This document shows positions 1 to 5,172 of a stretch of DNA of 5,172 nucleotides, piece by piece. This stretch comes from Clostridia bacterium (lineage in GTDB: Bacteria; Bacillota_A; Clostridia; Christensenellales; Aristaeellaceae): positions 1 through 5,172 of the forward strand of contig JAFUPO010000151.1 of assembly GCA_017481185.1 (NCBI GenBank), in the 5' to 3' direction. The first letter of the stretch is position 1; the number at the start of each line of letters is the position of its first letter. The position numbers and the translations under genes are program-made. The notes under the pieces are model-generated. The model was not told where the DNA came from. It ran no database searches and worked only from the letters and a program-made list of their open reading frames with translations.

Positions 1-443
1 AGCAGGTAGTAGGCTGCGTCGCTGTACTGATAATGGGTTCCGGGCGCGTGGGCCAGGGGGTGTTGCAAAACGATCTGCAAATAGTCGTCGGTGTGATAAA
101 GCGACACATCTTCCGTGTCGATGTCCAAAAAGCCCTCGTCAAAACCCAAGCGATGGGTCATGGCGTGCTCAATGGTCGCTTGATGCCAGCGCGGGTCGAT
201 GTTTGCGGGAAACGCGTCGCCCAGATACGCCGCAATTGAATCCTCCACCCGCAAAAGCCCGTCATCCTGCAACAGCCCGATAGCGGACACCAGGAATGCC
301 TTGGCCACTGAATAGCTGTTGCAGCACCGGCTGCAGGGGCGGAATTCGTGAACGCGCACACCGTTCTCCGGCGTGTAGAAGGCAAAGCGGTACAGGTTGA
401 CGTTGAGGCGTTCAAGGTCGCGAACAATCTGCTCAAAAGACAC
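1..443 (-). CDS. Serine hydrolase of the beta-lactamase fold (PF00144-like), 3' end outside window
   Basis: The first 147 codons are present; the rest lies beyond the left edge. The start is GTG at 443-441, chosen because GGAGG (455-451) lies 7 bases upstream and because the paralogue at 1681-2550 begins identically (MSF). The catalytic SxxK motif is SVAK at residues 45-48, and the second motif is YSD at 140-142, a common variant of the family's YxN. A Cys-x-x-Cys (residues 37-40, followed by a third Cys) sits just before the catalytic serine. No signal peptide or membrane segment is seen, so the protein is probably cytoplasmic. Family members include class C beta-lactamases, DD-peptidases and esterases; short, leaderless members like this are often esterase or amidase-like, and the substrate cannot be told. 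The gene lies downstream of the transporter and has its own promoter and a long leader. Over half the residues match the paralogue, which suggests duplication. Confidence 0.88.
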   Translation of the reverse strand, partial: MSFEQIVRDLERLNVNLYRFAFYTPENGVRVHEFRPCSRCCNSYSVAKAFLVSAIGLLQDDGLLRVEDSIAAYLGDAFPANIDPRWHQATIEHAMTHRLGFDEGFLDIDTEDVSLYHTDDYLQIVLQHPLAHAPGTHYQYSDAAYYL

Positions 444-578
444 AGGCGCCCTCCTTGCTGACGGTTGTATAAATCGGCATTTTGCAGCTTGCCGAAAAAG
501 GGTAAAGCAAACACAGATCCATCAAATCATCCGATGGATGGAACTTATGGCAAAATGCAAGCCGTTTGGCTCATCTCT
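444..578 (-). promoter_or_regulatory. Long 5' leader of the partial hydrolase gene with two stem-loops
   Basis: If transcription starts about 7 bases past the -10 box, the leader is about 135 bases. It contains two inverted repeats: ATCCATC (517-523) with GATGGAT (533-539), a 7 bp stem with a 9-base loop, and TCGGCA (474-479) with TGCCGA (490-495), a 6 bp stem with a 10-base loop. Neither is followed by a T-run, so they are not terminators. No known riboswitch class is recognised. They could be an operator, a structured leader, or chance. Confidence 0.35.
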
Positions 579-584
579 GATACG

Positions 585-613
585 ATTATAACAGATATAC
601 GATGCGCTGCAAA
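585..613 (-). promoter_or_regulatory. Sigma-A-type promoter for the partial hydrolase gene
   Basis: On the minus strand the -10 box is a perfect TATAAT (590-585). A TTTGCA (613-608), matching four of six consensus -35 bases, lies 17 bases upstream. It is placed between the transporter's terminator and the hydrolase gene, as expected for an independent transcription unit. Confidence 0.65.
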
Positions 614-638
614 TTGTCAGGAGCAATACTTATGTTGC

Positions 639-669
639 AAAAATCGCTCATTTTCATCAAAAAGCGATT
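639..669 (-). terminator. Rho-independent terminator after the EamA transporter gene
   Basis: Reading the minus strand, AATCGCT (669-663) pairs with AGCGATT (648-642). An inner TTTT (662-659) pairs with AAAA (654-651) around a four-base loop, with a 2-base bulge between the stems. The 3' arm ends in a run of five T (643-639). It begins 17 bases after the transporter stop codon. The stem is AT-rich, so efficiency may be moderate. Confidence 0.7.
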
Positions 670-686
670 CAGGGGCCTAGGGGGTG

Positions 687-1562
687 TTACGCCCGCTTAT
701 GCAGGGTGGTTACCCCCAGCCCGCCAATGATCAGCGCGCAGCCCATAAGCTTTATGAGAGACAGGCTGTCGCCCATGAGCAGGATGCTGAAGATAATGCT
801 GGTCACCGGTTCCAGCAAAGAAAAAATGGCGGCGTTGCTCTTGCCCACGATACGCACGCCCGCCTGAAACAGCACGCAGCCCACAATTGCCGCCAGCATC
901 GCCACGCAGACGGCATAGCCCCATGCAGCGCCGCTTAGCGCCAGGGTCAGGCGGCCCATCGCCAGGCCGACAGCAGCGCAGAGCACCGCCCCTGCCCGTG
1001 AAACCTCAAACATCAGCCGGTACAGCGGCATGGGATCCTTCGCCTCGCGGCCAAGCACAATGATATATCCCCCATAGCATACGCCGCTCAGCCCTGCCAG
1101 CAAAAGCCCTATGGGGTTCATACCGCCGTCAGACATATCAAGCAGCAGCACCATGCCCGCCATGGCGATCACAAGGCCAGCCACCCTTGCACGCCCCAAA
1201 TGCCGGTGCTGCACCAATTTTTCAAACAGCGCCACATATAGGGGGTACATAAAGTGCAGCGTGGTTGCCAATCCCACAGACAGATAGGCATAGGAGGAGT
1301 AAAGCAGCAGCGTGCAGCCAAACAGCAAAGCGCCCAGCACAGCGCCCGTTTTTCGCTGGGAGAAACTAGGGGCGTCGCCGCAGCGGCGCGCCAATAGATA
1401 CAGCACGGGCAATGGCAGCAGCGCCCGCAAAAACGCCATGTTCACGCCGTTGTTGCCCCCTTGGTAGGAAAGCGCTGCCAGCACGGGCGTGAAGCCAAAG
1501 ATCACTGCCGATAACAGCACACCGCCGTAGCCCAGCAGTGCGGACATTTGTTTTTTGTGCAT
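687..1562 (-). CDS. EamA-family (drug/metabolite transporter superfamily) permease
   Basis: A 291-residue integral membrane protein made almost entirely of hydrophobic segments. About ten helices can be counted, in two EamA-like halves (roughly residues 5-135 and 145-285). Family-typical stretches include the early FGFTPV turn with an alanine-rich helix, the LHFMYPLYVALFEKL segment in the first half and FSLLEPVTSIIFS near the end of the second. The length is normal for the family. Members export or import small metabolites such as amino acids, nucleosides or drugs; the substrate here is unknown. A start 18 bases further upstream (1580) is possible, but I chose the ATG at 1562-1560 because GAGGGAG (1576-1570) lies 7 bases before it, whereas the upstream ATG has no ribosome binding site. 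The gene sits between two paralogous serine hydrolases on the same strand, which suggests but does not prove a shared substrate. Confidence 0.93.
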   Translation of the reverse strand: MHKKQMSALLGYGGVLLSAVIFGFTPVLAALSYQGGNNGVNMAFLRALLPLPVLYLLARRCGDAPSFSQRKTGAVLGALLFGCTLLLYSSYAYLSVGLATTLHFMYPLYVALFEKLVQHRHLGRARVAGLVIAMAGMVLLLDMSDGGMNPIGLLLAGLSGVCYGGYIIVLGREAKDPMPLYRLMFEVSRAGAVLCAAVGLAMGRLTLALSGAAWGYAVCVAMLAAIVGCVLFQAGVRIVGKSNAAIFSLLEPVTSIIFSILLMGDSLSLIKLMGCALIIGGLGVTTLHKRA

Positions 1563-1616
1563 AAAGCAACTCCCTCGCATGATGGATGGTATGCCGGAGG
1601 AATCCCGGGTGGCTCC

Positions 1617-1625
1617 ATTATATCA
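1617..1625 (-). promoter_or_regulatory. Extended -10 promoter for the EamA transporter gene
   Basis: The minus strand reads TGATATAAT (1625-1617), a perfect TATAAT with the TGn extension. No good -35 hexamer lies 17 bases upstream, which is tolerated by extended -10 promoters. The predicted start near 1610 gives a leader of about 48 bases. Because no convincing terminator follows the upstream hydrolase gene, read-through from that operon into the transporter is also possible. Confidence 0.6.
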
Positions 1626-1680
1626 CGCGAGGGAGGCTAAATAACATTGTGTCGAGCACGAGAATCATTGCAAATCTCGC

Positions 1681-2550
1681 TCAATCGCACAGGTCTTTGG
1701 CGCGGATGGCATCTACGCAGGCTGTGATGCGATTAAGCCCTGCACGGTCGGTATGGGTATGCCATGCAGCGGCAAACCCCTGCTCCCAGGAAAAAACCAG
1801 CCCCTGGCCAAAAAAGCCCGCCTTTCCAATGAGGCCGTTAGGAGTCATGACATAAAACTCATACTCTCGCGCAATGGCAAGCCTCACCCACTCCTGCGAA
1901 AGCAGCCGCTGCCCGTTCCATACGCCTTGCTGTAGGTAGAGCGCGCCCAGCTTAACGGTGTCCTCCGCGCTGAGATATAACCCGGTCGCGCCTACGGGGT
2001 ATCCCAGCGGGCATCGGCTCCATGCAGCCTCCCTAAAGCCCATAGGGCGCAGCAGGCGGCGGTAGAGCAGCGCATCTGCATTTTCTTGGCAAACCTGCGA
2101 GATCAACCTGGACAATAGGTACGTGGATGCATCGCTATACCGGCGGGTGGAGCCGGGCACGTAAGCCAGGGGGTGCTCAAACACCATGCGCAGCCAGTCT
2201 TCATACGGATAGGCCGCAGTATCCTCCACGTCTATATCCAAAAAGCCTTCATTCCAGCCTAGGCGGTGGGTCAGCGCGTGATCCACCTGGGCTATGCGCC
2301 ACCCCAGCTGCGGATGCTGCTTTAGCTGCGGAAAGTGCCGCGCAAAAAAGTCAGAAGGAGACAGCCTGCCATCATCGTAGAGCAGGCCCACAGCGGTCAT
2401 AATAAAGGCCTTGGCCACTGAGTAACTGTTAAGGCAGCGGCTACAGGGCTGAAAGCGATGGCTGCGTATGCCCCCAGGGGTCCACAAAGCGAAATCATAC
2501 AGGTTCGCGTCCAGCTCGCTGAGCCGATGAACGATGGCGTCAAAGCTCAC
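1681..2550 (-). CDS. Serine hydrolase of the beta-lactamase fold (PF00144-like)
   Basis: A 289-residue protein with the three expected motif regions: SxxK as SVAK at residues 44-47 (nucleophile Ser44), YSD at 138-140 in place of YxN, and a candidate KTG-like KAG at 243-245 followed by FFGQGLVF. The stretch GATGLYLSAEDTVKLGALYL (188-207) is typical of the family. It is shorter than secreted class C beta-lactamases (about 360) and lacks a signal peptide, so a cytoplasmic esterase, amidase or peptidase is more likely than a resistance enzyme. A Cys-x-x-Cys (36-39) precedes the catalytic serine, as in the paralogue at the left edge. The GTG start overlaps the regulator's TGA stop as GTGA, and GAGGAG lies 8 bases upstream within the regulator gene, so the two are probably translationally coupled and co-transcribed. 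The substrate is not known. Confidence 0.92.
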   Translation of the reverse strand: MSFDAIVHRLSELDANLYDFALWTPGGIRSHRFQPCSRCLNSYSVAKAFIMTAVGLLYDDGRLSPSDFFARHFPQLKQHPQLGWRIAQVDHALTHRLGWNEGFLDIDVEDTAAYPYEDWLRMVFEHPLAYVPGSTRRYSDASTYLLSRLISQVCQENADALLYRRLLRPMGFREAAWSRCPLGYPVGATGLYLSAEDTVKLGALYLQQGVWNGQRLLSQEWVRLAIAREYEFYVMTPNGLIGKAGFFGQGLVFSWEQGFAAAWHTHTDRAGLNRITACVDAIRAKDLCD

Positions 2551-3482
2551 AGCAGCGTCTCCTCTTGGGTAATGAGCGACTCAAAGGGCATCTCCAGCAT
2601 TTTATCCGGCACCTCATGATCCTCGCTGGGCGGCCTGCCGGTCACCTTGCGGTAAGCGCGGTAGAAGCTTGAGTAATCGGCGTAGCCTACGGCTTTGGCC
2701 ACCTCAATGGAGGGCTGGCCACTGGCAAGAAGCTGCTTGGCAAGCAGGATGCGGTTATAAATCACATATTGCATAACTGTCATCCCCGTTGCGCTGCGGA
2801 AGAGGCGGTTGCAGTAATCCTTGGAAAGGTGGAAAGCGTCAGCAATCTCCTGCAAGGAGAGGTCGCGGGTATAGTTGCGGCTAAGAAAGGCCAGCAGCGC
2901 ATCCATGGTTTTGGATGTTCCAATACTGCACAGCTGCGGCTGCTTCTCCATCATCAGCAGAGAAAGCTCTGCCACCAACGCCTGGGTGAAGTAGGTCATC
3001 AGCCCGCGGATGTTTTCATTTTTTGAGCAGCTTACCGCGCTCATTCTTTCAAACAGGTGGCGCAGATTGTCTGCATCCTGCGGCGGATAATAAGCGCTGC
3101 CGATGCGTCCCTTTCCGGCAACAGGCTGGCCCTTAACCATCATGGCAGCAATATCAGATACGCTGCCCGTATAATTGATATACAGGATATGCCGTTCAAA
3201 GGGCTCCTCAGAGCAGATGAACAACCGATGGGGCACTGTGGGGTTGATCACCAACAGCCCGCCTGGTTCCATCTCGTAGCGGATGCCCTCGGCAACATAG
3301 GCCACGCTGCCCTGCAATACATAGACCAGTTCATACATGGCGTGGTTGTGCAGGCAGAATTCGTCCTCCCGGCTGCCGCGGGAGATGGCGCGGGTGTACT
3401 GAAAGTCCTCATGCTTGTACTGCCCGATAATGCTATAGTGATGTTTGCCAGAGCCGTTTTTAAGCAATTCCCAATCCCACAT
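2547..3482 (-). CDS. AraC-family transcriptional regulator with N-terminal cupin
   Basis: A 311-residue one-component regulator. The N-terminal half is a cupin-type sensor domain (about residues 40-90): H45-N-H47 followed by a YELVYVLQGSVAYV strand pair and a PGGLLVINPTVPHR strand, as in AraC/RhaR-like ligand-binding domains. The C-terminal half has two helix-turn-helix motifs: LSLQEIADAFHLSKDYCNRL (about 208-227) and SIEVAKAVGYADYSSFYRAY (about 258-277), the latter ending in the family signature VTGRPP. A 25-residue tail follows the DNA-binding domain. The ATG start is supported by AGGAGG 9 bases upstream. It heads a two-gene operon with the serine hydrolase, so it most likely controls that gene, and perhaps the paralogue and transporter, in response to a small molecule, possibly a sugar or glycoside by analogy with the family. 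The effector is inferred only. Confidence 0.95.
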   Translation of the reverse strand: MWDWELLKNGSGKHHYSIIGQYKHEDFQYTRAISRGSREDEFCLHNHAMYELVYVLQGSVAYVAEGIRYEMEPGGLLVINPTVPHRLFICSEEPFERHILYINYTGSVSDIAAMMVKGQPVAGKGRIGSAYYPPQDADNLRHLFERMSAVSCSKNENIRGLMTYFTQALVAELSLLMMEKQPQLCSIGTSKTMDALLAFLSRNYTRDLSLQEIADAFHLSKDYCNRLFRSATGMTVMQYVIYNRILLAKQLLASGQPSIEVAKAVGYADYSSFYRAYRKVTGRPPSEDHEVPDKMLEMPFESLITQEETLL

Positions 3483-3505
3483 GGCACTTTGCCTCCTGTG
3501 TGGTC

Positions 3506-3534
3506 ATCATAGCATGGCGCAGAGCATCTGTCAA
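3506..3534 (-). promoter_or_regulatory. Strong sigma-A promoter of the regulator-hydrolase operon
   Basis: The minus strand shows a perfect -35 TTGACA (3534-3529), a 17-base spacer and a -10 TATGAT (3511-3506, five of six) with a TGc extension. The start near 3499 leaves a short leader of about 17 bases that carries the AGGAGG site at 3497-3492. Confidence 0.8.
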
Positions 3535-3567
3535 AGCGCAAAGCAAGGTTCAAAAGCAGCCAAAAGC
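3532..3567 (-). repeat. Four short direct repeats at and upstream of the -35 box, candidate operator
   Basis: On the plus strand CAAAGC occurs at 3532-3537 and 3539-3544, and CAAAAGC at 3551-3557 and 3561-3567. The first overlaps the -35 box and the last two start 10 bases apart, one helical turn. AraC-family proteins commonly bind direct repeats near their own promoter, so autoregulation is plausible. A simple low-complexity origin cannot be excluded. Confidence 0.4.
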
Positions 3568-3795
3568 GCCGCAAGCCCTTATTCTCTTTTGTTTTTCAGT
3601 GCTTTTGCTGCCATTATTTGGCTTGTAAAATTTTGATCCCTTCCAAGCCCGCTGGTATATGAGCCCCTGTGAATTGCCGCAAACAGGCTGGTTAACCCTG
3701 CCCTTTGAGCTTTGAGCATACGTGGCAAGCGCGTTTCAGCCAGGGCGTGCGCGGGCGCAGCGCCATCAATAGCTTGTTTTATCTTAATATAAAAC
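3568..3795. other. Non-coding interval between the regulator promoter and the tRNA terminator
   Basis: No supported gene is seen here. The only open frame on the minus strand (3579-3809) starts inside the tRNA terminator, has no ribosome binding site and encodes a low-complexity, unrecognisable peptide. A GC-rich palindrome at 3744-3764 (GGCGTGCG paired with CGCAgCGCC, loop CGGG) is the main structure. A weak CCTGT/ACAGG inverted repeat lies at 3666-3687. Confidence 0.6.
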
Positions 3796-3823
3796 AAAAA
3801 GACTTGCATTTCTGCAAGTCTTT
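3791..3823 (-). terminator. Rho-independent terminator of the tRNA-Thr gene
   Basis: A perfect 11 bp stem is formed by AAAGACTTGCA (3798-3808) and TGCAAGTCTTT (3813-3823) with a four-base loop. On the minus strand the stem runs into TTTTTGTTTT. It starts one base after the tRNA CCA end, so the tRNA is the last gene of its transcript. Confidence 0.93.
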
Positions 3824-3824
3824 A

Positions 3825-3900
<76 letters not shown>

Positions 3901-3915
3901 ACGGACAACGGTTAT

Positions 3916-3944
3916 ATATTACACGATGTGCGATCTTCTGTCAA
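3916..3944 (-). promoter_or_regulatory. Promoter of the tRNA-Thr gene
   Basis: The minus strand has a perfect -35 TTGACA (3944-3939), a 17-base spacer and TAATAT (3921-3916, four of six) as -10. The predicted start lies about 9 bases before the mature tRNA 5' end, a usual arrangement for stable RNA genes. Confidence 0.75.
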
Positions 3945-3974
3945 GAGGAAATCTGCAATTTCTTTAAAAAAACT

Positions 3975-4003
3975 TTGAGGCGCTGGGTGCAAAAAAACAT
4001 AAT
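3975..4003 (+). promoter_or_regulatory. Candidate upstream promoter of gdhA
   Basis: TTGAGG (3975-3980, four of six) and CATAAT (3998-4003, five of six) are separated by 17 bases. An A-tract at 3966-3972 just upstream could act as an UP element. The predicted start near 4010 coincides with the first base of the terminator-like hairpin, so the transcript would begin with that structure. Confidence 0.5.
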
Positions 4004-4019
4004 CTGTACACCCAGGCGC
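3980..4019 (+). repeat. Imperfect inverted repeat in the gdhA control region
   Basis: GCGCTGGGTG (3980-3989) pairs with CACCCAGGCGC (4009-4019) over 10 bp with a single bulged G and a 19-base AT-rich spacer. The half-sites lie about 29 bases apart centre to centre, nearly three helical turns, and flank the -10 of the upstream candidate promoter, which fits an operator. A related segment, GCGGTGGGT, occurs at 4028-4036. As RNA the left arm would compete with the terminator-like hairpin. Confidence 0.6.
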
Positions 4020-4041
4020 TTGTGAAAGCGGTGGGTTTTTT
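4010..4041 (+). terminator. Terminator-like hairpin in the gdhA leader, possible attenuator
   Basis: ACCCA (4010-4014) pairs with TGGGT (4032-4036), and CGCTT (4017-4021) with AAGCG (4026-4030) around a GTGA loop, with a small internal loop between the stems. T-run 4036-4041 follows directly. No plus-strand gene lies upstream in this window (the tRNA is on the other strand), so the hairpin most likely acts on the gdhA transcript itself. Confidence 0.55.
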
Positions 4042-4048
4042 ATAAAAT
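4020..4048 (+). promoter_or_regulatory. Candidate downstream promoter of gdhA
   Basis: TTGTGA (4020-4025, four of six) and TAAAAT (4043-4048, five of six) are 17 bases apart, predicting a start near 4055 and a leader of about 40 bases. It overlaps the terminator-like hairpin, so the T-run and AT-rich stretch could belong to a promoter instead. Which of the two candidate promoters is used cannot be decided from sequence. Confidence 0.45.
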
Positions 4049-4092
4049 AAGGAGCAGTTCCTATTTGCTTTTGAACGTGAAAGGAGTTTTGA

Positions 4093-5172
<1,080 letters not shown>

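Noticed and set aside
158..514. Minus-strand open frame of 118 codons overlapping the left-edge hydrolase
   Set aside because: It is an out-of-frame shadow; the hydrolase frame with SVAK and YSD motifs and a good ribosome binding site accounts for this DNA.
1659..1679. Inverted repeat CGAGA/TCTCG just after the 1681-2550 gene, as its terminator
   Set aside because: The stem is only 5 bp with an 11-base loop and no T-run on the minus strand, so it is not a convincing terminator.
1681..2550. Beta-lactamase antibiotic resistance gene
   Set aside because: The protein has no export signal, is shorter than class C enzymes and has YSD in place of YAN; fold membership alone does not indicate resistance.
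3057..3512. Plus-strand open frame of 151 codons opposite the AraC regulator
   Set aside because: It is antisense to the cupin domain coding region and runs through the regulator promoter; the peptide is not recognisable.
3579..3809. Minus-strand open frame of 76 codons between the regulator and the tRNA
   Set aside because: Its start lies in the tRNA terminator stem, it has no ribosome binding site and the peptide resembles nothing.

Overview
The window looks like a chromosomal segment of a low-to-mid GC Bacillota bacterium, most likely a member of Clostridia. The evidence is strong AGGAGG-type ribosome binding sites, sigma-A-like promoters with 17-base spacers, a GTG-started gene overlapping its neighbour, a tRNA gene with an encoded CCA and a close Rho-independent terminator, and a glutamate dehydrogenase whose conserved N-terminal residues sit one position off those I recall for the Clostridium symbiosum enzyme. 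The genus cannot be fixed from the sequence.

Left part (1 to about 3500) is all on the minus strand. In transcription order it holds an AraC-family regulator with an N-terminal cupin (2547-3482), a beta-lactamase-fold serine hydrolase overlapping it by 4 bases (1681-2550, GTG start), an EamA/DMT-type ten-helix transporter (687-1562), and a second, paralogous serine hydrolase that runs off the left edge (1-443, GTG start). The regulator and first hydrolase form a translationally coupled pair behind a strong promoter with CAAAGC-type repeats upstream. The transporter and the second hydrolase each have a recognisable promoter of their own, and the transporter ends in a stem-loop terminator. The two hydrolases are more than half identical by eye and share an unusual Cys-x-x-Cys just before the catalytic serine. 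The substrate of this locus is unknown.

Middle part (3483-3824) is non-coding. It carries the regulator promoter, its repeats, a GC-rich palindrome and the tRNA terminator. A tRNA-Thr(GGT) gene lies at 3825-3900 on the minus strand with its own promoter.

Right part (3901 to the end) carries, on the plus strand, a leader followed by the first 359 codons of an NADP-type glutamate dehydrogenase (gdhA), which assimilates ammonium. The leader is the most interesting non-coding piece: three segments can pair in two mutually exclusive ways, one being a terminator-like hairpin with six T, and they overlap two candidate promoters. No defence system, CRISPR array, insertion sequence or phage gene is visible.
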